Source of the DNA: JBBDXS01 sp964418365
Lineage (GTDB): Bacteria > Chloroflexota > Dehalococcoidia > DSTF01 > RBG-16-68-14
DNA: 64,000 nucleotides
Direction: 5' to 3'
NCBI GenBank assembly: GCA_964418365.1
Contig: CAYQLM010000002.1
Span: 1-64,000 of the forward strand
The position numbers and the translations under genes were made by a program. Below are positions 15,550 through 23,800 of this stretch, piece by piece. The notes under the pieces were generated by a model, which saw only the letters and a list, made by a program, of their open reading frames with translations, ran no database searches and was not told where the DNA came from. How positions within the stretch are numbered: position 1 is the first letter of the stretch; every line of letters begins with the position of its first letter.

Positions 15550-17829
15550 ATGAACACCGGCAAGCAGATCAATGCCATGGTGGTCGTCCTCTTCCTCGCG
15601 TTGATCGCCGTCGGCGCGTACACCATCTGGGACCCCTTCCGCTCGGACGCGGCCAAGACCACCCAGGATGACAAGACCGCGGAGTTCGGCGCGGAGACCT
15701 TCACGCTCAATTGCCGGCTCTGCCACGGCGACCGTGGAGAAGGCGGTGCGCAGGGCGGGCGGCTCTCCGTCGCGCCGGCGCTCGACACGGATGAGTTCAA
15801 AGGCATCGATGACACCGGCAATTTCAGCCAGGCGAAGTTCGATATCAGCGTACGGCTCGTCACGAACACTATCACCTGCGGTCGCGCCGGCACCCTCATG
15901 CCTACCTGGGGCGCCTCGCAGGGGGGCACACTCAGCGACGAGCAGATCCGCCAGCTCGTGGTGCTGATCAGCGAAGGCCACTGGGACGTCGCGCAAGCGG
16001 AGGCGGATAGGACTGACGGAGGGCCGCTCACTACCAAGGGCGCCACGGTCGACATGGCCGCCGGTCTCACTGCAGCCGACACGACTCTCACGGTCAGCAA
16101 TGCCGGCCCGTTCACGCTTGGGCAGTACATCCGAATCGACGGCGAACGCATGCGCGTGCTGCCGAAGCAGCTCGATGTCGTGCGTGGGGTCAACGGAACG
16201 AAGGCTGTCGATCATGCGCTCGGCACGGCGGTGATGAAGAACGGGCAGACCGTGCAGGCGTTGACGGAGAAGATGCCCCAGGACGCCAGCGCGGCGATCG
16301 TCGCTGACACATCGGTTTTCGCCGCCGGCGACACGCTGCAGATCGAAGACGAGACGGTGCAGGTCACAGGCATCTCTCGCGGCATCCCCACCACCGGCCA
16401 CGTGCTGGCGAAGGTCATCGGCCGCACGCCGAAGACGATCTTGGCCGGCGGGCCGTCAGGCATCCAGACCGGGGCCCTGATCCGGATCGATAGCGAGCTG
16501 ATGAACGTCACCTCCGTTGGCAACGACGGCGACACCGGCGCGAAGATGGATGCCAACAGCACCGTTACCGACACGAATGTTTCCGTGAGCAAGCCGACGT
16601 TCTTCCGGAAGGGCTACGAATTCACGGTCGGCGACGAGATGCTGCAGGTGGTAGGCCCTGTCGACACGGGCCAAACGATCGCCACCGCGATCGGCACGGC
16701 GCAGGACACGCTCTCGATCAGCGGCACCACGGGCATCGAGACCGGCATGATCATCCGCATGGATGACGAGCTGTTCCGCGTAACTGAGATTGTCCAGCCT
16801 GCGCGGATCGAGATCGAGCGCGGCTCGACGACTGCCCCGCACAGCGCAGGCGCAGCAGTCATTCAGCCTGCCAACGCCAAGGCTACGCCACCGACGGGAG
16901 CCACGCCGACCGGCCAAACGCTCCTGGCTGATCTCTCGACAGATGGGACGACGGCCGATGTCACGGGCACGGCGAAGCTCACCGTCGGCCAGCAGTACAC
17001 CATCGATGGCGAGACCGTTGCCGTGAACGCGATCGATCCTGCGATGGTCAAGGTGCAACGAGCCGTAGGCGGCACCAAGAAGGCGGAGCACGCCCGGCGC
17101 GGCTCGATCTACAATGGCAACCTGCTCGAGGTGAAACGCGGCGTGAACGGCACCACGGCTTCCGCGCACGGCTCTGGTGACAAGATCATGATGACGGCGG
17201 TCGGCGTCAAGCGCCAGGCCGCCAACTCTGAGCTGGCGGAGCATTCCAAGAACGCTGAGATCTACCTCGGCAACGACCTGATCGTTGCCCGCGGCGTTCT
17301 CAACAGCAACAAGGTGGCAGAGTTGGAGCCGGCGAATCACGCAAACGGCACGCTGGTGCGCAACTTCGCTCCACCGTCCGACCCGGCGACCATCGCCCCC
17401 AACCCGGGTCCGACCTGCAGCGACCGCGCGGTGACCACTGGCGGCAACACTGGCCCAACGCCAACGCCCATCATCGGCGCGACGAAGGTGGCTGTCTCGC
17501 TGAACGATTCGCCCTTCCAGGTCGAGCCAGACCCAACGTCGGTATCTACAGGTCCCGTGGAGTTCGACGTGACGAATGACGGCAACGGGCCGCACAACTT
17601 CCGCGTCATCCAGACCGAGCTTGCGCCCGACGCGCTGCCGCTGACCGGCTCGCAGGTGGACGAAACGAAGGTGAAGGTGGTTGCAAGTTCTTCAGGCAAC
17701 TTCATCGCCGCCGGCGCCGCCGACACGGTCGGCGCGCAGCTCGCGCCGGGCACCTATGTGCTCATCTGCAACGTGCCCACCCACTACACGTCCGGCATGC
17801 ACGTCGCGTTCACGGTTTCGCCTCCTTGA
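15550..17829 (+). CDS. Membrane-tethered cytochrome c / repeat / cupredoxin fusion
   Basis: 759 residues. One N-terminal helix (about 8-27) tethers it. A class I cytochrome c domain follows, with CRLCHGDRGEGG at 55 and a likely Met ligand in GTLMPTWG near 117. Residues about 165-620 hold at least six degenerate repeats: a (I/L)(R/Q)I(D/E)xExM/V core, often followed by RGxNGTxAxxH. After a Pro/Thr linker, the last 110 residues form a cupredoxin with His in GPHNF and Cys-His-Met in LICNVPTHYTSGMH. It is probably the operon's own electron acceptor, heme first and then copper. The repeats resemble those of surface or tail-fibre proteins and may act as a spacer. Confidence 0.85.
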   Translation: MNTGKQINAMVVVLFLALIAVGAYTIWDPFRSDAAKTTQDDKTAEFGAETFTLNCRLCHGDRGEGGAQGGRLSVAPALDTDEFKGIDDTGNFSQAKFDISVRLVTNTITCGRAGTLMPTWGASQGGTLSDEQIRQLVVLISEGHWDVAQAEADRTDGGPLTTKGATVDMAAGLTAADTTLTVSNAGPFTLGQYIRIDGERMRVLPKQLDVVRGVNGTKAVDHALGTAVMKNGQTVQALTEKMPQDASAAIVADTSVFAAGDTLQIEDETVQVTGISRGIPTTGHVLAKVIGRTPKTILAGGPSGIQTGALIRIDSELMNVTSVGNDGDTGAKMDANSTVTDTNVSVSKPTFFRKGYEFTVGDEMLQVVGPVDTGQTIATAIGTAQDTLSISGTTGIETGMIIRMDDELFRVTEIVQPARIEIERGSTTAPHSAGAAVIQPANAKATPPTGATPTGQTLLADLSTDGTTADVTGTAKLTVGQQYTIDGETVAVNAIDPAMVKVQRAVGGTKKAEHARRGSIYNGNLLEVKRGVNGTTASAHGSGDKIMMTAVGVKRQAANSELAEHSKNAEIYLGNDLIVARGVLNSNKVAELEPANHANGTLVRNFAPPSDPATIAPNPGPTCSDRAVTTGGNTGPTPTPIIGATKVAVSLNDSPFQVEPDPTSVSTGPVEFDVTNDGNGPHNFRVIQTELAPDALPLTGSQVDETKVKVVASSSGNFIAAGAADTVGAQLAPGTYVLICNVPTHYTSGMHVAFTVSPP

Positions 17830-17855
17830 CGCCTTCCGAGCTTGTTGGCTAGACT
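17826..17855 (+). promoter_or_regulatory. Promoter of the desulforedoxin-like pair
   Basis: TTGACG (17826-17831, overlapping the stop codon of the preceding gene), an 18-base spacer and TAGACT (17850-17855). Confidence 0.5.
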
Positions 17856-17889
17856 TCAGTCCCAGACATAACCTTCGAGGAAGTGCAGC

Positions 17890-18009
17890 GTGGCGAACCA
17901 GGTAGGCAAGCGTTACCAGTGCACGAAGTGCAACACGGAGATGATCGTGACCAAGGCCGGTGACGGCGGGCTCTCTTGTTGCGGCCAGCCCATGCAGATC
18001 AAACAGTAG
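17890..18009 (+). CDS. Desulforedoxin-like miniprotein 1
   Basis: 39 residues from GTG 17890 after GAGGA. Cysteines at 11, 14, 30 and 31 give C-x2-C-x15-C-C, exactly the spacing of desulforedoxin and the N-terminal domain of desulfoferrodoxin, where they hold one Fe(Cys)4 centre. The body (GKRYQCTKCNTEM, CCGQPM) fits that family. No superoxide-reductase domain is attached. It follows the bc operon and precedes a sister gene by 15 bases, so the pair probably works in electron transfer or oxidative defence. Confidence 0.8.
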   Translation: MANQVGKRYQCTKCNTEMIVTKAGDGGLSCCGQPMQIKQ

Positions 18010-18024
18010 CCGGGAGGTACGGCG

Positions 18025-18168
18025 GTGGCCAATCAGCTAGGTAAGCGGTTCCAGTGTGAGAAGTGCGCCACGGAGGTGCTCTGTATCAAGCCCGGCGACG
18101 GCTCGGTCGAGTGCTGCGGCGTGCCGATGGAGCTCATGCAGCCCAAGGTGCTCCCCTCCGCTGACTGA
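18025..18168 (+). CDS. Desulforedoxin-like miniprotein 2
   Basis: 47 residues from GTG 18025 with GGGAGG 8 bases upstream. Same layout as its neighbour: MANQLGKRFQCEKC then ECCGVPMEL, with C-x2-C-x15-C-C, plus an additional Cys at 20 and an eight-residue C-terminal extension. A tandem duplication of the gene at 17890 is the simplest origin. The two could form a heterodimer, since desulforedoxin is a dimer; this is inference. Confidence 0.8.
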   Translation: MANQLGKRFQCEKCATEVLCIKPGDGSVECCGVPMELMQPKVLPSAD

Positions 18169-18231
18169 TCGCTTCCCTCTCTCATTTCGTTCGCGGCCGT
18201 CCCGCCTGGCGGGAACGGCCGCTCCTGATTC

Positions 18232-19767
18232 ATGAGCGATCTGCTCTTCCACAACGCCCGCGCCCTCACGATGGACCCCTCTTGTCGCGAAGCGGAGGCC
18301 GTCGCCGTGCGCGACGGACGGATCGTCGCCGTCGGGACGTTCGATGAGGTCGCGGTGGCTTTCGGTTCGCGCGCCGAGCGCGTCGATTGCCAGGGCGGCG
18401 TGTTGGTGCCGGCGTTTATCGATGCGCATTGCCACCTTCTCGCCTACGCGGCCACCCTCCTCTGCGCCGATTGCACCGCCGCGCGCAGCATCGGCGAGAT
18501 CCAGGCCGCGATACGGGCGCAGGCGGAGCGTACATCCGGCGACCAGTGGGTGCGCGCGTTCGGCTACGAAGAGACACGCCTCGCCGAAGGCCGCCACCCC
18601 GACCGCCACGATCTCGACGCCGCGGTGCCCGACGGGCCTGTGCGTCTCATCCACCGCAGCGGGCACGCCAGCGTGCTGAACAGCGCAGCGCTGCGCCTCG
18701 TGGGCATCGACGCCGCCTCCGAGGAGCCGCCCGGCGCCGCGATCGATCGCGATCCGGATACCGGAGAGCCCTCGGGCTTACTGCTCGCTATGGAGCAGGT
18801 CATCGAAGGAGCCGGGCCGCCGCTCGGTTACGCCGAGCTGGCGGACGGCACGCGGGAGGCGTGCCGGCGGCTCCTCGGGAACGGCATCACGTGCATCCAG
18901 GACGCCACCCACACCAACGGCCGTTCCGATTGGGAGCTGTTCGAGCAGCTCATCGAAGACGGCGCTGTCACGCTCGATGTCGTGATGATGGAAGGCATCG
19001 AGCACCTCGGCGAGCTTCCCGAGATCTCGGTGAGTGGCAGGCTTCGTCGCGGCGCAGTCAAGATCATGCTGCATGAGCTCGGCGACGAGATCGTGCCGGA
19101 CGAAGCGGAGCTCGTGCGCCTCGTCGCCGAGGTGCACGGCGCGGGCCGGCAGGTCGCCATCCACGCGATCGGCGAGCAGGCGATCGCCGCCGCCGCCGAT
19201 GCCATCGAAGCGGCCCTGCGCGATAAGCCGCGCGCCGATCACCGGCATCGCATCGAGCACTGCGGGCTGCTTCCCGAAGGTATGGCGGAGCGCCTCGCGC
19301 GGCTCGGCATCGTCGTCGTCAGCCAGCCATCGTTCGTCCATGAGCGCGGCGATCGCTATCTCGCGCTCATCCCGGACGAAGCGCAGCCGGCGTTGTACGC
19401 CTTCCGGTCGCTCCGCCAGGCGGGCGTGACACTGGCTGCCAGCTCCGATGCGCCTGTCACGCGCCCGGAGCCGCTCGCGTCCATCGCAACGGCGATCGAT
19501 CGTCGGGCGCTCTCCGGCGACGCCGTCGCGCCCGATCAGGCGGTCGATATCCGCGAGGCTCTCTCGTGGTGGACCAGAGCCGCCGCCCATGCGGGCTTCC
19601 TCGAGCACGAGCGGGGCTCAATGACCCCAGGCCTTCGCGCCGATCTCCTGCTCCTCCCACCGGACGCCCTAGAGCAATCTCCTGAAGCACTGCGAAACGT
19701 AACGATTAGGCGAATGTGGGTCGGCGGCCACGAGCTTGATCCGCACACGTCATCGCCGGTAAGATAA
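18232..19767 (+). CDS. Amidohydrolase family protein (YtcJ-like)
   Basis: 511 residues. The metal-dependent amidohydrolase barrel shows FIDAHCHLLAYA near residue 63 (His-x-His metal ligands), a later VAIHAIGEQAIAAAADAIE His, HRIEHCGLL near 340, and the ASSDAPVTRPEPL aspartate near 405. The flanking small beta domain (LLFHNARALTMD at the start and LRADLLLLPPDALEQ at the end) is typical of the amidohydrolase-3 group. Substrates in this group vary widely, so none is assigned. 63 bases separate it from the desulforedoxin-like pair. Confidence 0.85.
   Translation: MSDLLFHNARALTMDPSCREAEAVAVRDGRIVAVGTFDEVAVAFGSRAERVDCQGGVLVPAFIDAHCHLLAYAATLLCADCTAARSIGEIQAAIRAQAERTSGDQWVRAFGYEETRLAEGRHPDRHDLDAAVPDGPVRLIHRSGHASVLNSAALRLVGIDAASEEPPGAAIDRDPDTGEPSGLLLAMEQVIEGAGPPLGYAELADGTREACRRLLGNGITCIQDATHTNGRSDWELFEQLIEDGAVTLDVVMMEGIEHLGELPEISVSGRLRRGAVKIMLHELGDEIVPDEAELVRLVAEVHGAGRQVAIHAIGEQAIAAAADAIEAALRDKPRADHRHRIEHCGLLPEGMAERLARLGIVVVSQPSFVHERGDRYLALIPDEAQPALYAFRSLRQAGVTLAASSDAPVTRPEPLASIATAIDRRALSGDAVAPDQAVDIREALSWWTRAAAHAGFLEHERGSMTPGLRADLLLLPPDALEQSPEALRNVTIRRMWVGGHELDPHTSSPVR
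19736..19765 (+). promoter_or_regulatory. Possible rpsU promoter
   Basis: TTGATC (19736-19741), an 18-base spacer and TAAGAT (19760-19765), overlapping the end of the amidohydrolase gene. Confidence 0.3.
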
Positions 19768-19803
19768 TTTTGTCACAACCGTGCGGGAGGGGAGGAGATC
19801 AGC

Positions 19804-20106
19804 CTGGCGGAAGTTATCGTAGGAGAACGAGAATCGCTGGAATCGGCGCTGCGGCGGTTTACCAAGCGCGTCCAGCAGTACGGCATTCTTTCTGAGGCGC
19901 GCCGCCGCCGTCACTACGAAAAGCCGAGCGTAAAGCGCAAGCGAAAGGCCGCAGCCAAGCGACGCAAGTCGCGGCTGGGAGCCGCTGGACGAAGCCGAAC
20001 GGCCGGCCCGGGTGGCCGCACGAGCGGCCCGGGTGGCCGCACGAGCGGCCCAGGTAGCCGCTCAAGCGGCCCAAGTAGCCGCTCAAGCGGCCCAAGTCGC
20101 GGATAG
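19804..20106 (+). CDS. rpsU: Ribosomal protein bS21 with repeated C-terminal tail; CTG start
   Basis: The frame starting with CTG at 19804 reads (M)AEVIVGERESLESALRR, then KRVQQYGILSEARRR and HYEKPSVKRKRKAAAKRR, a standard bS21. No ATG, GTG or TTG is present in frame, and GGAGGAG stands 6 bases upstream of the CTG, so CTG is the apparent start codon. The normal protein of about 65 residues is followed by a tail built on a 21-base repeat coding G-P-(G/S)-(G/S)-R-(T/S)-S, about four and a half times. A terminator and yqeY follow, the usual partner. 100 residues in all. Confidence 0.88.
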   Translation: MAEVIVGERESLESALRRFTKRVQQYGILSEARRRRHYEKPSVKRKRKAAAKRRKSRLGAAGRSRTAGPGGRTSGPGGRTSGPGSRSSGPSSRSSGPSRG

Positions 20107-20112
20107 GCACGA

Positions 20113-20144
20113 GGACCCGCCCCGCAAGGCGGGTCCTTCTTCTT
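20113..20144 (+). terminator. Rho-independent terminator of rpsU
   Basis: GGACCCGCC (20113-20121) pairs with GGCGGGTCC (20128-20136) and is followed by TTCTTCTT. yqeY begins 6 bases further on, so the hairpin may attenuate rather than fully stop transcription. Confidence 0.8.
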
Positions 20145-20149
20145 GAGAG

Positions 20150-20596
20150 ATGTCGCTGAAAGAGCAACTCAACGCGGACCTCCGCGACGCGATGCGCGAT
20201 CGCGACGACAACCGTCGCGACACGCTCCGCCTCGTGCTCGCCGCCCTGCACAACGCCGAGATCGCCGCCGGTCATGAGCTGGACGATGGCGATGTCCTCG
20301 GCGTCCTTGCCAAAGAGGCGAAGCAGCGCCGCGAGAGCATCGAAGAGTTCACGAAGGCCAATCGCCATGACCTCGTCTCGAAGGAAGAGGCGGAGCTCGC
20401 CGTCATCTCCACCTACCTCCCGCAGCAGGCGACCCGCGACGAGATCATGGATGCCGCGCGACGCGTCGTCGCTGAGACCGGCGCCAGCGGCCCGCGGGAC
20501 CTTGGGAAAGTCATGCCCGTGCTCATGCAGCAGTTCCGCGGCCGGGCCGAGGGCCGCGACGTGAGCGAAGTCGTCCGCGAGCTGCTCGGTTCCTGA
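20150..20596 (+). CDS. yqeY: YqeY / GatB-like tRNA-amidotransferase-type domain protein
   Basis: 148 residues. MSLKEQLNADLRDAMRDRD, then DTLRLVLAALHNAEI, AKQRRESIEEFTKANR and ISTYLPQQATRDEIM are the hallmark segments of YqeY, an all-helical protein homologous to the tail domain of GatB. It probably binds tRNA, but its role is not settled. The rpsU-yqeY order is conserved across many bacteria. Confidence 0.93.
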   Translation: MSLKEQLNADLRDAMRDRDDNRRDTLRLVLAALHNAEIAAGHELDDGDVLGVLAKEAKQRRESIEEFTKANRHDLVSKEEAELAVISTYLPQQATRDEIMDAARRVVAETGASGPRDLGKVMPVLMQQFRGRAEGRDVSEVVRELLGS

Positions 20597-20625
20597 GCCA
20601 AGGGCAAGGTCGCTTGCCCTCCTGC

Positions 20626-21180
20626 CTACTGCCTCACGGTGAACGACACGAACATGCCCTTTTGGTAATAACTGACGTTCTTCGTCACGAGATTGCAGAT
20701 CAGCAAGTAGAGGCCGGGCTCCAGCGTGATGGTCTTCGACGCCTCGCCGCCGGCCGCCAACTTCTCAGTCCTGCCGACGACCGTTAAACCCGCTTGAGCC
20801 TCATCGACGCTACCGTCGATGTTCACGCTCAAGCCGCTGCCGAACTCTGGGGCTCGCTTGACGATCAAGAGTTCGTGTTCGTTGGCGCCGATATTCTTCG
20901 CCTTGAGCGTGACGGTTCCCGGCGCGGTCGGGAACACGTCTGGGGTAATGCTGTACTCGGCGAGCGCGACATTAACCGTATTCTCGCCGTTCGCCTGCGG
21001 TGTGCCACTCACCAAAGGTGGCGTCTGACCTATCGACTCCGTCGCCGTAGCGGCTGCCGCGGTGGTGGCTGTCGGTTCGGGGCTCTTCTTCTTGGTGCTC
21101 TTGCACGCTCCGCCTAAGACCGCGAACGCGAACAGTGCGGCCACGCTGATGCTTAAGATGAAGAGCCATCGCTTGCTCAT
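20626..21180 (-). CDS. Secreted cupredoxin-like (lipo)protein
   Basis: 184 residues. The start at 21180 is chosen for GAAGGAGGTGG just upstream. MSKRWLFILSISVAALFAF leads into LGGACKS, an imperfect lipobox, then a Lys/Thr/Ala linker. The C-terminal domain is a cupredoxin: the first His is in ANEHELLIV, Cys in YLLICNLV, and Met in YYQKGMFVSF. Where relatives (including the domain at 15550) have a second His, this protein has Tyr (SYYQKGM), so copper binding may be altered or lost. Likely outside the membrane; electron carrier or copper-binding role. Confidence 0.75.
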   Translation of the reverse strand: MSKRWLFILSISVAALFAFAVLGGACKSTKKKSPEPTATTAAAATATESIGQTPPLVSGTPQANGENTVNVALAEYSITPDVFPTAPGTVTLKAKNIGANEHELLIVKRAPEFGSGLSVNIDGSVDEAQAGLTVVGRTEKLAAGGEASKTITLEPGLYLLICNLVTKNVSYYQKGMFVSFTVRQ

Positions 21181-21250
21181 GAGTGCTGGCCACCTCCTTC
21201 TATTGCCACCAATCCTATCACCGGCGTTTGCGGCGTGGTATGCTCCAGGA

Positions 21251-21365
21251 GTCGTGGCCCTCGTGCCCTCTCCGCCTAGTGCGGATCTCGTGCCCACCGT
21301 GGCCCTCTGTGAAGGAGGGCCTTTCTCTTGGGCAAGCCCTCACTATCCGGCAATAGTGTCACCGC
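21251..21365 (+). repeat. Phage-type leader repeat, copy A, with ParB-like N-terminal remnant
   Basis: About 115 bases matching 46054-46166 in the other orientation at roughly 90 percent by eye. It contains GGCCCTC / GGAGGGCC hairpin arms and ends in a TTG-initiated frame (21328) beginning MGKPSLSGNSVTAL. In this copy the frame runs on as QVEHVPVDQLRPDPAN, like the start of ParB-type nucleases, before joining the HD-domain gene in frame. TGGTATGCT (extended -10) stands just upstream at about 21236. Confidence 0.6.
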
Positions 21366-21444
21366 GCTGCAGGTCGAGCACGTCCCGGTCGATCAGCTAC
21401 GTCCCGACCCCGCCAACCGTCCGCCTCCACCCTGCTCTGGTATC

Positions 21445-23667
21445 ATGGTGGCTGAACGCATGGTCGGGAGTGTGTCGCGGCCGCTGACTCCTCCCCAGGT
21501 GATCATCTTCTGGGGCGCGCTACTGCTGGCCCTCGTCGTTGCCCTCTTCCCCTTCTTCCCTCGATCGCTCGGTGTACAGCAGGGCGACATCATCTCGCGC
21601 GATATCCGTTCGCCGCGCGACAAGGCGTTTACGAGCAACGTCCTGACCGAGCAGGCGCAAGAGAACGCGGCCAAGGCCGTGCCGAACGTCCTCGTCTTCG
21701 ATCCGAGCCTGCGCGCGAAGCGGCTCAGCGTTCTGAGCGCTGCGACCAAGAGCGTCGACTCCGTCCGCCAGAACGATGCGCTCAGTCAGGAAGCGAAACG
21801 CGCGCGCCTGCTGGGGATCACAGATCTCGGCCTCTCCCGCAGCAGCATCGATACTGTGCTGACGCTGCCTCCGGACCGGTGGCTGCTTGTTCAGCAGAAC
21901 GCGGAGCAGATGCTCGGTGACAGCCTGAGCCGCTCGATCGCGCCCGACGCCGTGCAGGCAGAGCGCGATGGCCTCCTACAGCTCATCAGCCCTGATCTCT
22001 CCGCGGACGAAGCGAACCTCGTCGCCGATCTCGTGCGACCGCTTGTCGTCTCGACACTGATCGTGGACGACGACGCCACGGCGCAGGCGCAAGAGGTCGC
22101 CCGGCGGAACGTCCAGCCTGTCCAACAGACCGTGTCCAAGGGACAGCTCGTCACGCAGCACGGCGTCCCGGTCGACGCGACGACGCTCGAGCTCCTCAAG
22201 CAGCTCGGCCTGCTCACGCCCCGCGTCGATTGGCGTAACGTCGCCGCTGTCGCGATCGTTGCCGTCCTCGCCGCGACGCTCATCGCCGTCTATCTCTGGC
22301 GCTTTCCTTCGAACGCGATCAGCTCCGATCGAAACCTGCTCCTGCTCGTGCTCATGATCGCGCTCCCGGTGCTCATTGCGAAGGTCTACTTCTCGCTCGT
22401 GCTGCCCGATGAGAACCGGCGCTTTTTGGCGTACTTCTTGCCGCTCGCGACCGTCTCCATGCTGATCGCGACGCTGATCGAGGCGCGGCTGGCCGTGGTC
22501 ATCGGCCTCTTGCAGGCGGCGCTCATGATGTTCGCCGTCGTCACGCTTCCGAACCTCTCGATCGCCGGCACGATCAGCCCCATCGATGTCGGACGCATAT
22601 TTCTCGTCTACGGTCTCGGCGCGGTGGTCGGCGCCTTCGCGGTCGAGCGTGCCACGCGCACCAATCAGTACCTGATCGGCGGTGTGCTCGTTTCGGTCGT
22701 CGCGCTGGGCGCGCTCTTCGCGCTCTGGCTGCTGGAACCGGACCGCAAGGCGTTAGACGCGCTGTGGATGACGGCGGCCGGCTCGGTTACTGGGCTGAGC
22801 AGCGGGCTGCTCACGGCCGGTGCCTACTCGCTCGTCGGCGCCGTGATGGGCATCACGACGCGCGTGCAGCTCATGGAGCTGTCGCAGCTCAACGCGCCGC
22901 TTCTGCGCCGCCTGCAGGACGAAGCGCCGGGTACATTCCATCACAGCGTTATCGTCGGCAACCTCGCCGAGCGCGCCGCCGATCTCGTCGGCGCCGATGC
23001 GCTGCTCGTGCGCGTCGGCTGCTACTACCACGACATCGGCAAGGTCGTGCAGCCCGGCTTCTACATCGAGAACCAGATGGGCGGCGCAAATCCGCACGAC
23101 TCCCTTGCGCCCGAGGACAGCGCGCGCATCATCGCGGAGCACGTCGTTGCGGGAGCGGAGCTTGCCTACAGGCAGCGCCTGCCGAAGGCCGTGCAGGCGT
23201 TCATCCCGGAGCACCATGGGACGCGGCTGATCCCGTACTTCTTCCGCAAGGCCAGCAAGGCCGATCCGCATGTCGACCCGGCGCGTTTCCGCTACCCGGG
23301 CCCGAAGCCGCAGAGCCGCGAGACCGCGATCGTCATGCTCGCCGACTCCACCGAGGCGATGGTGCGCGCCAGCGCCGACCGCTCGCCGGAGCGGATCGAT
23401 GTGATCGTTGAAGAAGTGCTGACGGAGCGCCTCGCCGAAGGCGAGCTGGACGAATGCGACCTCACGCTGCGCGACCTCCGCACCGTCGCCGAGTCGTTCA
23501 AGCGCACGCTGCGCGGCGTCTACCATCCGCGCATCGAGTACCCGGAGCCGACGCCGCGTGAGCGCCGCGCGCTCATCGGCCGCTTCCGCCCCGGCCGCCG
23601 CCTCCCGGCCGCGCCGCCCGTCGAGGCGCTGCCGCAAACGCCCGCCTCCACCCGCCGCCCGACGTAG
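21445..23667 (+). CDS. HDIG / 7TM-HD phosphohydrolase (PgpH-like)
   Basis: 740 residues from ATG 21445; the frame is open back to 21328 but that part is a ParB-like remnant. A first membrane helix (VIIFWGALLLALVVALF), an extracytoplasmic 7TMR-HDED domain (about 40-270), a block of about seven helices (270-480) and a cytoplasmic HD domain follow. The HD domain shows FHHSVIVGNLAERAA, CYYHDIGKVVQP (catalytic His-Asp), EHVVAGAEL and IPEHHGTRLI. PgpH-type proteins hydrolyse c-di-AMP, so second-messenger control is likely. No diadenylate cyclase is in the window. Confidence 0.88.
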   Translation: MVAERMVGSVSRPLTPPQVIIFWGALLLALVVALFPFFPRSLGVQQGDIISRDIRSPRDKAFTSNVLTEQAQENAAKAVPNVLVFDPSLRAKRLSVLSAATKSVDSVRQNDALSQEAKRARLLGITDLGLSRSSIDTVLTLPPDRWLLVQQNAEQMLGDSLSRSIAPDAVQAERDGLLQLISPDLSADEANLVADLVRPLVVSTLIVDDDATAQAQEVARRNVQPVQQTVSKGQLVTQHGVPVDATTLELLKQLGLLTPRVDWRNVAAVAIVAVLAATLIAVYLWRFPSNAISSDRNLLLLVLMIALPVLIAKVYFSLVLPDENRRFLAYFLPLATVSMLIATLIEARLAVVIGLLQAALMMFAVVTLPNLSIAGTISPIDVGRIFLVYGLGAVVGAFAVERATRTNQYLIGGVLVSVVALGALFALWLLEPDRKALDALWMTAAGSVTGLSSGLLTAGAYSLVGAVMGITTRVQLMELSQLNAPLLRRLQDEAPGTFHHSVIVGNLAERAADLVGADALLVRVGCYYHDIGKVVQPGFYIENQMGGANPHDSLAPEDSARIIAEHVVAGAELAYRQRLPKAVQAFIPEHHGTRLIPYFFRKASKADPHVDPARFRYPGPKPQSRETAIVMLADSTEAMVRASADRSPERIDVIVEEVLTERLAEGELDECDLTLRDLRTVAESFKRTLRGVYHPRIEYPEPTPRERRALIGRFRPGRRLPAAPPVEALPQTPASTRRPT

Positions 23668-23677
23668 CTGCCACTTT

Positions 23678-23757
23678 GTCATTCCGAGCGCAGCGAGGAA
23701 TCTGGCCCCTCGCGACCAACGCTTCCTCTCTGTCATTCCGAGCACATCACTACGCGC
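23678..23757. repeat. Two GTCATTCCGAGC repeats
   Basis: A full unit (23678-23707) and a diverged one from 23732. They fill most of the 133-base gap between the HD gene and the next small gene. Confidence 0.7.
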
Positions 23758-23800
23758 GACAGGCCGATACTTCTAGAGTGATGGAATCCAGCGTAAGCCA

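Noticed and set aside
21328..21444. N-terminal extension of the HD-domain protein
   Set aside because: The residues resemble a ParB-type start and match the repeat at 46 kb; the HD family normally begins near the first helix, so ATG 21445 is preferred.
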